From contig CM059624.1 in assembly GCA_030435675.1 (NCBI GenBank), forward strand, positions 12,052,769 through 12,116,768: DNA of 64,000 nt, read 5' to 3'. Shown here piece after piece: positions 10,657 through 22,174 of this stretch (its first letter is position 1; every line of letters begins with the position of its first letter). The position numbers were made by a program, and so were the translations under genes. Under the pieces are notes generated by a model. The model had not been told where the DNA came from and did no database searches. It worked only from the letters and a program-made list of their open reading frames with translations. The DNA comes from Steinernema hermaphroditum. Lineage: Eukaryota > Nematoda > Chromadorea > Rhabditida > Steinernematidae.

Positions 10657-13620
10657 CTACAAGCCGATCGTTTCTTTCTGAATCTCATCTATTTTCTTCT
10701 CTTCCGGAACTATTCCATTAAGCGCCTCCACTGGCTTCTTCGGTCTTCCCATCAACGTCAGCGACCGTCTTCTTCCCGAGCTGTAGCGCTCCCCTTTCGG
10801 CCGAATAAACAAACTGAGCACCATGGACAAGATGAAGACCATAATCTTGCTCATCAGGCCGTAGGAGAGTTGTGAGATTCTGCTAAGATAGGACGTTCCA
10901 GGGCGGCCGTAGTGGGGATCGTAATCCGAAGGTTGGAAGGTTTCCACGAAGGTCTTTCCTTGACAGCCTTCTACGGAAGAGTTCGTCGGCAGGACATAGC
11001 CTAAAATGGTAGTTTACGAACAGCTCTATGGAATGATTTTTGCCTTTGTATGGATTCTCAGATACAGCGGTAACCCAAAGCCCAACGAAGAAGCATATCG
11101 AGATCAGGAAGCTGACGGTGACTGCCCGAGTCGACACATTTCGACAGAAAAGGCCCACTAGGAAGAGGCCGACGATGGGTCCGTTTGTGGCGCCAAGAAG
11201 ACCGATCGAGCTCTTGATGATTCCACCCAGAGGGCCAGCTGAATAGGCTAGGGCGGTGCTGACGAGACCGGAGAGGAAGACGATGGCCTTGTTGACTAGA
11301 AGAGCGCCTCTGGGAGAAAGTCTGTGTCCGGCTGAAGGCTCGATCAGATCCTTGAAGAGGACGGCCGCGAGACTGTTATACCCTCCGGAGACAACGCTCA
11401 GAGTTCCGGCGAAGATGCAGGCTATGAAGAGACCTGTTAGTCCTGGGTAGTTTTCTGAATTGAGGCGACTTGCAGCAGAGACTCCAAAACCGATGGTACC
11501 TGAGACCTTTGCAGCCAAGAGTACGGTCAGTTGGTCGAGTGTTGCGATCTCTCCCGTTTCAAGCGGATTGCAGTTGTAGAAGTAGGCGAGGACAAGAAGG
11601 CCGACATAGGCGGCCATCAAGGAGATGAGCAGTTTGAGAGGAATGTTCAGCCACACCACTTTTTTGGCTAAAACTCTGCGAATAATCACTCTCTAGCGCG
11701 TGAATGTCACCATCTTGGACGCTTCGGACGCTACAGTATCTCTGGACGGACATCTGATTCAGGCCGTACAAGCTCAACCAAAGGGCGATTCCCCCGAAGA
11801 CGGCGTTCCACATATTATAGTACTGCGCGGGATTCGGGTCGAATCTCCAGGAGTTCTCGAGTCGACCGCTTTCCACGAACACTTCGAAGACTCGCTTGAA
11901 GCCGCCAGCGTCGATCGTTCCTATACGGTGGGTTTTGGTAGTGACCGACAACGGAAAACGATACCTTTCACCATGACAAATCCCAATCCGGCGTACATCA
12001 CAGCTGCTTGAATTGTGTCCGTCCACACGACAGCTTTCAGGCCGCCAATGGTGGTGTACAGGGTGCTTGTAGCGCCAACGAGCTGAATTTCAGAGAGTCA
12101 CATGAGTCCATAATTTAGGATAGAGATGAGCGAAACGAGTTCCTATATTCATTTTTTTTTCATGGAGCCTAGCACGGCTTCGCGCGCTAAAGTCATGTCC
12201 TCATTTGGACCGGTGTTCTTTTGACCTGTGGACCTGATGTGCTGTTAATAGACATACGGCTGGAGCCCGCTTCTTTCCATCAGTTTACAACTTCCACAAG
12301 CCGGAGCCTGTCGGTTCTCATCAACATCAAAGGAAAAGACGGTCAGCATCTTACATTAACCGTACCTTCTTATGTTGTAAAGGTCCAAATAGAAGGAAGG
12401 AGAATTCGTAAATTTCACAATAACGTTCTACAGTAATCAGCTGTTGTCTCATAATTCTTTTTTTCCCCGTTACGGAATGCTCTCTTTCCTTGGAAGCCAT
12501 AAATAATAGTCATTTTTATAAAATGGAATGTATCTCCTCAAACATCACAGTAAAAGGACTACCGAAAAAGATGGATAAAGACTATCCCATTGTTTGTTAA
12601 TTGGAACGATAACAGCGGTTTAACAGAGAGCAAAGACTCGAAATGCTTAGGCAGCACACATGCCTACCGTGTTCTACAGTAAGCGGTTAAGAATGTGTCC
12701 TGTTTGATCGTAAACAGTCATCTTAAAAACCCGATCTTAGGGGATTTTAAGCTGCTGCCTTAATTTACAAGCTGTAAAGCTTTTTCTCCGCTACAAAATC
12801 ATCTTTCTCCTTCTAATCCATAAAGAATAGTCATTTTTACAGAATGGAATGTATCTCTTCTGCTCGAAATGAAAGTGCCATTTCCTAATGTGCCCTTTCC
12901 GAACAATTAATCAATCAACGCAATTCGGCGAATAACCCATTAATCTGCAGGAATTTTGATGCATTACACCCTATTTTGAGCACTTCACTTCCACCCTGCG
13001 TGACCTACCAAGATCAACTTCCACATGTCCAGATCGGTGACTCCACTCAGCGCGATCGCCGGGCTGTAGATGGACACCGCCATGAGAACCAAGTTGTGAG
13101 CGGAGAATGCGATGGCGCAGAACTTCCTGAGCATCGCCGAATGATAGCGGATTTCGATGTACTCGTAGATCGAAACCAGCTGCAGGTGATAGAATATCGG
13201 GATGAACAGGAATCCGGAGATGATGAGGGCGATCGGGGCTGTTAGGTACTTGATGATCCACAGGCCACCTGAAGGGTCTCTCGATGAGAATCCTGTTAGA
13301 ATGTGCATTACCATGCTCGAAGATCTCAGCCGGGGTTCCCAACAGTGCTATTCCAGAGAGAAAACTGGTCAGCACAGACAAGGCCACGGGAATAATGGGC
13401 AGTTTCCGGCCACCCATCAGATATCGATCGGCTCTATCCTAAGCTCCGGGATAGGTGTCTATATCGAAACCCTACTTACCTTATGTTTTTCGGGCGACGT
13501 GGCCCTCAGCTTCTCCGCAATCGCGTAGTAAATGCCGACTCCAACAGAAATGAGCATGAAGAGCAGAAATACGGCATAGTCGACGACGCCCAGATGGTAC
13601 TTCACTGCCTGGTCAGCCAT
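10657..13620 (-). CDS. SLC5-family sodium/solute symporter
   Basis: Seven exons: 13620-13480, 13438-13312, 13268-13009, 12082-11965, 11920-11711, 11667-11044 and 11000-10657. The introns are 41, 43, 926, 44, 43 and 43 nt. The product is 607 aa with the SLC5 fold of 13 or so membrane helices. Family marks are RYLMGGRKLPIIPVALS, IYEYIEIRYHSAMLRKF, TLYTTIGGLKAVVWTDTIQ, NQMSVQRYCSV...AKKVVW and GATNGPIVGLFLVGLFCRN. The closest subfamily is the vitamin, monocarboxylate or iodide group (SLC5A5, A6, A8, A12). The substrate is not decidable. It acts in the plasma membrane and uses the sodium gradient. The last intron (11001-11043) has a GC donor (AAAG|GCAAAA), forced by frame and by the conserved junction NPYK|GYVLP. 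A CRE and a TATA box lie upstream. Confidence 0.92.
12470..12870. repeat. Diverged direct repeat inside SLC5 intron 3
   Basis: Two similar blocks lie about 320 nt apart, near 12470-12545 and 12790-12865. They share ATAGTCATTTTTA followed by AAATGGAATGTATCTC or the same with a few changes. The repeat accounts for part of the long third intron. Confidence 0.5.
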
Positions 13621-13843
13621 GGCCTCCTTCGAAAGTCGCGGAAAATCGGAGAAGTGACCGGGATAGCGCGGCGGTCGTCGATAGTCGCTAGAACAAGATA
13701 ACCTGATTGTGGCGCGGCTGTAGTCAGTTTGCCGAACTTGTTTTGTTTTCGACGGAAGGGAAACGTCTTCTTCACAACTGACCCATCGATCAGACGGACA
13801 GTTCAGGGTGTGAAGAGGACCTCGCCACCGACGGCGCTTCACG

Positions 13844-13960
13844 CTTTTATAATGAAAATACGGTGGACCGAAGGTGATTGTCGTTGACGATTCTCCGAAT
13901 ATTTGATCTTCTTCTGCGCCCACCCACCATACGGGTTTTGTGACGTGACGCGGTGACGTC
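13844..13960 (-). promoter_or_regulatory. Promoter of the SLC5 gene: TATA box and CRE-like site
   Basis: On the minus strand TATAAAAG (plus 13844-13851) lies about 225 nt before the start codon at 13620. About 100 nt further upstream there is a palindromic TGACGTCA (near 13953-13960), the consensus for CREB/ATF factors, with additional TGACGTGACG half-sites beside it. The spacing is suitable for a focused promoter responsive to cAMP or stress kinases. Function is inferred from motifs only. Confidence 0.4.
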
Positions 13961-13969
13961 AGAGGGCAA

Positions 13970-14940
13970 CGAAATACGTTCGGAGAACTGTGACACCGGG
14001 GGGACGAAGCACAAGAAGGGCGAGTTCTTTAAAGGACAGGTTACCAGAGTTGAAGGTGAACGATACTGATGCAAGAGAAGTACATTCCGATTGTTTATGG
14101 GCAATGTGTGTTCCCTTGTTGCTCAACAAGACATCATAAACCTCGAACATTGGAAGATACCGTAGTAAGATGCACTGTTGGCACGTATTACACTGGTTTC
14201 TCTGGTGAGGATTCTATTGACCTGATGGAAAAAGGAACCCCAGATAACCTCATAATCTCAGATATTTGATCCGTTTTCAACCGAACCTTCCTGATGAGAT
14301 TAAGAGATTTTCGATTCTAGGGAAATCGACTTGAAAAGGGGCTGGTTTTTGTAGAATCACGAATTTTTGAGAACTGGTTGTTTCGTCTTAGGGACGCCAT
14401 TTCCGTATTCAAAATTGTCTCCTTCCGTTGATGTGATGAGGACTTACTTTTGCAATTTTCTGGAATTCTAAAGGGTCAGTTATAGTTGCGGAAACAGTTT
14501 CTGAAAACAGTTTCCGCAACTATAACTGGCCCTTAAGATCCACATTTGATATAATGGTAAGATTCTTGGAATGTGAGCTATGTGGATGACACGCCTGAAT
14601 GTGTTAACGGGATCTACAAAAGATTACTATATTGTGTAGAGTCGGAAAAGAAGAAGTTGCTGGCGAACTTTTGACCTGTTTTCACAGCATCATCATCTAC
14701 TCCTCGCTATTTTACTGTTTGTCGATCGTGCCTGCATTGTAATATCACGTCGTCCGAAACCTGTTCTACTCATCAGTTATCGTTTTGAAGAAATAATATA
14801 ACGCATAATCATGGTGGACAAGAAAAGTGTTTCCTAGGTGAATAGATGTTTCTCTACACATCACCGAAGCCCAGGGTATATCACTGCACAAGATCAACTA
14901 CCGGTAAAAGTTTTTTTCTGAAAAAGTACATATGAATGTC
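13970..14940. other. Intergenic with a strong hairpin
   Basis: About 1 kb between the SLC5 promoter and the 3' end of the next minus-strand gene. It contains the 25-bp inverted repeat listed separately and no convincing reading frame. Confidence 0.4.
14471..14534. repeat. 25-bp inverted repeat (hairpin)
   Basis: The arms 14471-14495 and 14510-14534 are reverse complements over 25 nt with one mismatch (GGGTCAG against GGGCCAG), separated by 14 nt. The whole could fold to a stem-loop of about 64 nt. It lies in intergenic DNA with no attached coding sequence. Confidence 0.85.
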
Positions 14941-15726
14941 TCATTCATCATACTCTAGTCCGATGTAGCGAATGTTCGAGCACTTCGGGCCAGTGAGGAT
15001 GAGAATCGAGTCATTCGGAGTCCGTTCGAGAACTACGCGGGAGCCGTCGGGAGCCAGGAGGAAGTAGCAGGCGAAATGCTGAACGTGGACATAAAACGTG
15101 TTCGATTGAATGCACTGCACTCACCCCATCGTTCGGCTTTTCGAGGACGACGAACTCGACGCCATCCTCGAGGACGTAGCACGAGGCGACCGCGTCCGGA
15201 ATAAGGTGCTCTTTCACGTAGTTAATGTAGTTGACAGAGGTGAACGTCTTCAAGCTGAAATGATCGAGATCAGAGAGAAGATAAAGCAACAGTGACTCAC
15301 TTGTCGGCGAGAGTTCGATCAGTGACCGCGGACATCTCGGAAATGGACGGCGACAGCGGAAGGGAGTTGATGAACTCCTGAAGCGTCGCCGGGGCGGACT
15401 TCTCATCATTGACACTTCTAAAATTTGGAGGTAAAGGCTCATGAATAGGAACTGCTCACTCGGGCTCAGGGGTCTTCGGTGGGTTCGCGATCGTGGCCGT
15501 AGGTTTCCGCGGAAATGGTTCCCTGACCGCCTTCTCGTCGGAGACATTTACTAAAAACATTTGAATACGGTCAAATAATTCTGGCTCCTACCAAGAGAAC
15601 CATGATCTCGACGGCGCGGAGCTCGGAGCGTACTCTTCTCCTGGAACACATGGAAGGAGTGAGCGATCAAAGCGAAAGGCTTACTCTGCGGGATGTTTTG
15701 CAGGGGAGCAAAACCTCTTCGCCCAT
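14941..15726 (-). CDS. Conserved-looking protein of unknown function (188 aa)
   Basis: Six exons: 15726-15685, 15640-15592, 15550-15460, 15417-15301, 15254-15125 and 15078-14941. The introns are 44, 41, 42, 46 and 46 nt, and every junction keeps the frame. The start is MGEEVLLPCKTSRR. The N-terminal ~65 residues are basic and Pro-rich and look disordered. The C-terminal ~120 residues appear globular, with helical LQEFINSLPLSPS and VNYINYVKEHLIPDA and then beta-rich EDGVEFVVLEKPNDG, HFACYFLLAPDGSRVV and SILILTGPKCSNI. There is no signal peptide, membrane helix or known motif. It starts 232 nt from the divergent RING-like gene, so the two may share a promoter. I do not recognise the family. Confidence 0.8.
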
Positions 15727-15957
15727 CTCGCTCTGGAAAGTCGACCGACCGCTTCGGGAGCCAGGTGGTAATGACTGCCGAGCGGCTGGAGCTGCACTGT
15801 GTCTAGCGTTCCTCCAATCGCTGTACACAGACTCGAGACAAACGATGGCATTCACAGACAGTCTTTAAAGTGCAGAGCCACGACATTCCATGCTGCAGTT
15901 GAGTCGTGGTCATTTGACGCAGATCAGTCGACACTCAGCGGTCGACTCGGTTCAACC

Positions 15958-17087
15958 ATGGTCGTGCGTTTCTGTGGAATCTGCGGCGAAACGAAGCAGC
16001 AAGGAGATGTGCAGATGGTAAGCAACCGCTTCTTTTCGCGCTCTTAACGTTCCATTTCAGCTTTCTTGCCTCCACACGTGCTGTACGAGCTGCTTGTCGA
16101 TGAGCCACCCAGACTGGTGCCCGAATGCTGGCTGCATGGGTGACCGGAAGACAGAGTTCGTCGTCGACGAGGCGGAAGGCGAAGAAGCGGCCGACGAGTC
16201 CGCCGCCATTAACGAGAAGATCGACTTCGGCCCCAAGGCGTCGGCCATTCAGTTGGAGGAGCGCGAGCGCTGTGAAGTTATCAAAGGATACTTCCAGTGC
16301 GTCAACGTCGCCAGAATGTATCTCGTCAACTGTCGCCACAGAGTGTGTTTCGACTGCCTCGGGCAGCGTGTCGCACTCGCCGTTCAAGCCAGTGAGTTCT
16401 TCGACTTTCCGGATCAAAAGAACTGATTGTCCCCTTTCCAGAGGAGCACCCCTATTGTCCCTTCTCTCGCTGCGCGAATCGTCTCACGAAGAACGATCTT
16501 CGTCTCTTGGCCGGTCGTTCATCGGCACTGAATCAGCTTTGCAATACGCTGATGCCGAAGCTTGTCGAAGAGGAAGACAGCCTCTTCTTCATTGGCAAGG
16601 AGGACTACGTTGTCTACTGCTCGGTTTATGGCAACGAATGCTTGACTCGATCGATCACTTATCCGGTAAATCCGCTATTTTAATCCTGTTCACTGCGCGT
16701 TTCAGAAGAACTGCACCATCAGCGACATGGTCTCTTCGATGCTCCAAGTGCTCCAGGTCCCCAAGAGCCGCACTGCCTACAACATTGGTGTATATATCAA
16801 AACCTTCACTGATACTTGTAAATTTGATGTTCATAAAACGAACTGTATGCGATGGTTTCAGCAAAGAACGGGCGACTGGATCGACTGGACGTGAAGAGTC
16901 TCCAAAAGAAACAGATCAAGGATACAGTTGTACACGACAAAACTTTCGTCGTTTTGGACGTTGACAACGCCATGAAGCAGTATGATATGGTGTGAACTTG
17001 CTGGTGCTTATGATCTTTTTTCAGGACCCCTACCAGCGTGAAGAAGTGATTCCCTTTTCTACGTTTATTTTCCGGGTGTACATATAA
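15958..17087 (+). CDS. RING-like zinc-finger protein, possible E3 ligase
   Basis: Six exons: 15958-16017, 16061-16391, 16442-16665, 16706-16787, 16862-16989 and 17025-17087. The introns are 43, 50, 40, 74 and 35 nt. The product is 295 aa. The N-terminus has Cys/His spacing of a RING finger, FCGICGET...LSCLHTCCTSCL, then a Cys pair in DWCPNAGCMG. A second cluster follows an acidic linker: YFQCVNVARMYLVNCRHRVC, FDCLGQ and HPYCPFSRC. The paired layout recalls RING/in-between-RING proteins, but the fit to RBR is not tight. The C-terminal half lacks recognised motifs. An E3 ubiquitin-ligase role is inferred from the finger alone. AATAAA at 17086-17091 overlaps the stop codon. Confidence 0.82.
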
Positions 17088-17245
17088 TAAAATGCTTTTA
17101 GGAACTTGATGGTGAAGAACTTTGCTTGCAGGATAGGTTTTGGATGTTGCATTAAACGGGACTTCAAGCCGACAAAATACGAGACTGGCTGGTTGTATCT
17201 AGCCATAAGTTGTTGTTTTCGATGCGGTGGGACATGAGAGAAGGA

Positions 17246-17511
17246 GGCCTATATATGTGCAGACTTGTGTGTAGATTTCGTAGAGCGTTCGTGGAGTTCA
17301 GTCCGTGGAGCCTCGCCCGCTAAAGATGAGCGCCAATTTTGAAGTGGCGAAGTCTTCTTGGTCTGAACACTTATTTTTTCGTAATTTTCTTCTTTAGACA
17401 AGCAAGGTGATAAGACGACGAAGGAGCAGTTGTATAGCTTGGAGCCTGTATGTGCTTGTCGTTTTGTTTCTCCACAAGCTACACACTTTTGTCGTTTTTA
17501 TTTGTCTCTAA
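17246..17511 (+). other. Candidate promoter with a very small spliced membrane ORF
   Basis: TATATAT at 17250-17256 lies about 70 nt before an ATG at 17326 (MSANFEVAKSS). A T-rich acceptor (TTCTTCTTTAG) follows. Splicing from the donor after CTTCTTG to a nearby AG would give a ~47-aa product with an RRRR stretch and one hydrophobic helix, ending at 17509-17511. The acceptor is not certain, and without splicing the frame closes at 17397. This is a suggestion, not an annotation. Confidence 0.2.
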
Positions 17512-17592
17512 CACATCAAATTATTAAATTTACAGTGAAATCTTTACACCACATAATGCCATACACGATTTGATCAAGAGTCACCGGATGGT

Positions 17593-17609
17593 GCAGAGAG
17601 AGAGAGAGA
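17593..17609. repeat. (AG)n microsatellite
   Basis: A short perfect AG dinucleotide run downstream of the PP1 gene. A similar run occurs at about 21489-21506 inside PP1 intron 1. Confidence 0.9.
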
Positions 17610-17765
17610 CGTAAGAGGAAGTTATGTACAATAAAGCTTAGGCGAGCAGTGGCGCCTTATAGAAATCGATGGGGATTCGACGAGTTCCGCGAACTCGAAC
17701 AACAATTATTACACATAGGGCGAACAGAGGCACTTAGCGCGGAAACAACGACCAACTAGCGACTT

Positions 17766-20700
17766 CTACAGCATCCCTCTCCGGAAGAGCTTCGGTTTGC
17801 TGTCCTGGGAGTGCGACTTGAGGCCGATCAGCTGGTTCAGGTTGATTGTGTTCGCCTTGTCCTTCAGCACGGAGTAGGACGGTTTGATTATCTGAAGGGC
17901 GTGGTCAGAAAAGAGAGTTTTCTAGAAAGCGCTACCTGGAAGGAGCAGAGGAGGTTCTCGTCGACGTTCATTACGGCGCCGGCGTTGTCGAATTCGCCGC
18001 AATAGTTGGGCGCCGAGAAGATGGTGACCAACCCGCGCCGTCCGAAGAATTCGTACCCGTCTTCAACCACCTTCAAGACACCAGTTTAGAGGCGTTATAG
18101 CCGAGCCAAGTACCTGATGCCCTCTGACCACAATATCGAGATCCATTTTCTGCAGAAACTGTCCGAGAACATCGACTCCGAACACGTAGGAAACTCCTCT
18201 ATCGTTCGGTGCCCAGCCCACGACGTTTGGATCCGGGTCCGACCAGAGGATGTCGCAGAGGAGGCCGGTCTCCTGGATGTCCACAGGCCGCACGAGTCGC
18301 CTGAGCTGGTCGAGGGTGCGCAGGTTGGGGGAAAGGCCGCCGTGGCAGCAGAAGATCTTGTTGTCGATGAGGGCGGCTACGGGCATGCAGTTGAACACGT
18401 CTTGGAAGCACTTCCACAGCTTGATGCTGTACCGTCGTTTGCCTGGAAAAGACGCGTTTTAGGGGGTTTGGTTTTAAGAGTGGCCAATTTTTGGAATACT
18501 TCAGAACTGGGCAATTGATCCTTTATGCAATACCACAGGACCTAGTAAAGAAGTCACTTTTGAGATCGGTCGAATAGTCGTCTAGACACTCTTGTCTTGT
18601 TTTGCAAACTCTGACGGTCACTTGGATGGGAAGCCATTGGTTTACCGGTAACAGAAAGAAAAAATGTCTGTCTATTTGACCCCTATTTGAATTTGCTTCC
18701 ACTCACTTCTACTGTCAATTCATACGTCATTTTATCACCATCGCTGTAACCTTGCAAAACAGATGGACCTAGCACGATGGATGAATCTTTTTCCGGTCTC
18801 CCCTGTGAGATGCTCGTGTGCTTAGTCCCAGGATAACGCTTCAAATCTACGCTAGTTCCGGTGCTACTCCATTTTATTTTGTGTCCGCTTCTCTCATGCC
18901 CCTTTTTATGATATTTTGCGGACTCCAACCCCGGAACTTCCAAATGATGATGTATCATTTCGGTCCCCAGGGACATCTTCATGCCGCTATTGTTCCGCCA
19001 TGTCCCGTTTTTTAATGAAAAATCCCCAATGCACTCTCGACACATTCCTACATGCACTTGAATGCCTTAGATAAATGTGTTTTGGAGTTCTAAGCGAAAC
19101 AACACATTTGTTTTCGGTGGACTTTGAGGGGCAGAAGGGCAAATAGACCCAACTTGTGCCCTTGCTATTGCTGTAAAATTTATGTATGTACTCTTCTCGA
19201 TTCCCTATAAATCAAGCTCGTTTTTGCACACAATAACCCCTTTTAATCTTTTTGGTCCCTCCACATTTCAGCGCACAAAGTTCTTGCCCACTAGTTAGTG
19301 TACCATTTGTTTGCTTTTCCTTTTAATCCCATCATCGTTCCACTATCAATTCCCCCTTGAACACCCATTGCAGCGCTTTTTGAATTCCCTTATCGCCAGC
19401 CCCTCCCTCCTTTCGGCATAAATCACAACTTACACTCATCGTAGAAACCATAGATCCTGTTCAAACTGGCGACCTCGTGATTGCCCCGCAGGAGGAAGAA
19501 GTTGTTCGGGTACTTTATCTTGTAGCATAACAACAAGACGATTGTCTGCAAAAGGGAGCACTGATTAGGACGGCCGCGGCACCTTTTAGGGTCGTTCGAT
19601 GACGCACTTGGCGATAAGGCGACATCGCTGCCTTCTGTTCTGTGCTCACCTCCAGACTTTTGGCTCCTCTGTCGACGTAGTCGCCCAGGAAGAGATAGTT
19701 GGACGACGGCGGGTAACCGGTGAGATCAAAAAGGCGCAGAAGGTCGTTGTACTGGCCGTGGATGTCGCCTGGATTCGGATTATGTGCTGCGCAAATAGAG
19801 GGGCGAACGGTACCTGCGATTTTGAGTGGCGCCTCGAGCTCAAGGAGCATCGGCTGGTGCAGGAAAACCTGTCGGGACACGGTGCAGAGCATCTTCATTT
19901 CCTGCTCTGTGACGTCCATCGTCTTTTGCCACGACTTCACCTAAGATAAATAGAGTGAAAGTGAGAGGTTCGGTGGATGAGAATAGGTTTGTGTCGAGAG
20001 GACACAAGATATCTTCGGATCATTCGAGATCTCATCGACAGAATAAATTATTTTCTCTGCTGGGAATGTTTAAGGTCGATCTCTTGTTGGTAAAAGAGTT
20101 TGTTTGGACACAGAAGAGAAGATAATTTTATATGCAGAGTGTCCCAAAAGACGCTTTAGACAAATCCACTTATAATGCACTCGATCGTGTGTCCCTGATT
20201 GCGGTCCTGCCACGAATTACTGCGGTGACATTCGCCGACAATAGAAGGCCTAGCAGAAGGTCGGTTTTTATGGTTTTCCGATCGGTCTCGCGTTTGGATC
20301 CTCTCGGAAGTGACTTCCCAGATTTTCGTCTAATATGCCCCTTTTCGAAACACCCTGTATTGCTTGTTTATCAGACAAACAATTCGGTATCTGTCTGTTA
20401 GACAAGCGCTGCAAATTATGGCAGTCATCTTGCGGTACTAATCAGTGAGAAGCGGTGGGAAAACGACCGACTTCATACAGGCTTTTTCGGTTGCAGGGTT
20501 TCCTACCAGACAGACATCGAAGCGCTTCGATTTTGGGTGATTTTTTGACACTTAGCACCATAAAAGAGTCTAACAGACATCCCGACCGGTCTCTCGTGCC
20601 TTTGAACGCATCTCACAACACATTCCTCCCAAAGATCTCGAGACGGAGTCGAAAACAAAGAAGACTAGTACATCCCGGAGACGATAATTTACTCTAATTT

Positions 20701-22174
20701 CGTCTGTCACATTAAAGAGTCCACTCCACTTAGATTCAGTGCACTTTTTCGACGATAAATCGTTTCCGCAAAACGGTTCCAAAATCGCCATTCATCTCCA
20801 TTCAGCACTTCACCTTTTATTTCGGTCTGCACGTCGCCTTCCCCATGCAATCCATTTATCTCCGAAGCGCATAAATTGTCACATAACTGCTTCCCCATTC
20901 CACGTCTCCCACAAAAACTTTGGAGACCCATTTTGTGCGACGGCGCCGTGTCCACTCGCGCTCATTAAACTTTCATCTCGCGGCTCGTCACCGCCGGCGA
21001 CGGCGTTTGTCCGTCGGAAGTCGGAACGTCACCGTTTCGAGGAGTGATTTAATCGGTGCTCGACGCACGCATATAAAACGACGGTGATTGGAAGTCGGTG
21101 GCCGGAGGGGGGGGGGGTCGCGTGGGACGCATCTTTGATTAATGTCGCAGTTATGGCGTTGTTTGCGTCACTACGTATAAATAATCAAAACAGCCGTCAA
21201 CACTCTTATTTACGGCCGACGTTTATGACTTCCGGCGTGGGAATGGCAAACGAGGATGGAATGGCTAAGAACGTGAGTCATGTGGACGCATTGGAAAAAC
21301 ATCAAAAATGCTAACAGAGTCGAAACTGTGATCTAAAACCCAGAAAATTCAGAATTCAGAAATTCCTATTGCGTTTAAAAGTTTATCTTCTTCTATCTTC
21401 GGCTGAAGACGACTGAACCTATGAGCGATCAGGTTCGATCGGCCAAGAACGGCCGCTCACTTGACTCATATGTATATGGGGGCACCTCAGAGAGAGAGAG
21501 AGAGGGAGGACGACCCAACCGATCACTACCGATTCAAATGAAATGTGGAAAATTGAATTCAGTAACTGATTTTGGCGGATGGCTGTCGCATCTATGGCCT
21601 ATTCATAAGTGCCCATCTATGACAGTAAATGAGGATGATCTCGCCGCGATCACCTTTGTCCATGTTTCATATCTCGTTTAGTGTTACTGTGCCAAGCTTC
21701 AGAGCCAAAAAGTTTTAGGTTCTATCTCATAGTGTTTCATATCTCATACAAAATGAAAATCGAGATTTTAGGAAAAGTGATTGTGCTGTCAAAAATTTGT
21801 GGCTTGCGCTGTTATGGTGGAATGTTACCCTATTTGCTCTTGGCAACAGCAGTAAACAGTGATCTGAACGAGTCCAGACTCATTCGGATTTTGGACTCGA
21901 TTAGGGTCACAATGAACACAGATAATATAATATACAGACAAGAGAGAAGGGACAATGACAGTGCACTTTTTACCCATTTGGCCATTTGGCCGATGTTTAC
22001 GGTGCCCCAAATTGTCTCCCCAATATTTAATTTACTTTCAAAGATCTGTTTGTCCGTCATTCTTTAACAGAACATTAAACAAATGTTGATCAGCGAACAA
22101 ACCTGTACAAGTCGATGAATGATGCTGTCGACGTCGAGTTCGCCATAGTGCACAGACTTCCTTCGCATGACCAT
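17766..22174 (-). CDS. PP1-type serine/threonine protein phosphatase catalytic subunit
   Basis: Seven exons: 22174-22103, 19940-19814, 19768-19650, 19545-19434, 18442-18114, 18070-17936 and 17891-17766. The introns are 2162, 45, 104, 991, 43 and 44 nt. The product is 339 aa. All metal-site and catalytic motifs of the PPP family are present: [75 protein letters not shown] and [16 protein letters not shown]. Sequence is nearest PP1 but diverged (RGHQ for [16 protein letters not shown]). The tail ends ...[12 protein letters not shown] instead of the usual PP1 end. It resembles the fast-evolving PP1 paralogues of nematodes, several of which act in sperm. Introns 1 and 4 hold repeats. The start is the ATG before [15 protein letters not shown]. 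Confidence 0.92.
20132..20359. mobile_element. Degenerate mariner-like short element (MITE)
   Basis: Ends resemble a short terminal inverted repeat: GCAGAGTGTCCCAAAAG at 20134 and, on the other strand, TACAGGGTGTTTCGAAAAG ending near 20359. The CAGGGTGTCCCAAAA type of end is common in mariner-family elements. The element is ~228 nt, has no transposase and lies in PP1 intron 1. Confidence 0.4.
20441..20560 (+). repeat. Interspersed repeat, copy A (PP1 intron 1)
   Basis: Contains GAAGCGGTGGGAAAACGACC followed by GACTTCA and, further on, AGACAGACATCGAAG. Closely similar sequence lies in KDM5 intron 1 (near 52830-52955), and a more diverged inverted copy in KDM5 intron 8 (near 58190-58290). No coding capacity is seen. 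Confidence 0.6.
21071..21314 (+). other. Possible antisense small ORF with TATA box inside PP1 intron 1
   Basis: ATATAAAA at 21071-21078 precedes an 11-nt G run (21107-21117) and an ATG at 21153 that opens 53 codons ([15 protein letters not shown]...) to a stop at 21312-21314. The ORF has no recognisable feature. Listed only because a TATA box and start codon are suitably spaced. Confidence 0.15.
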
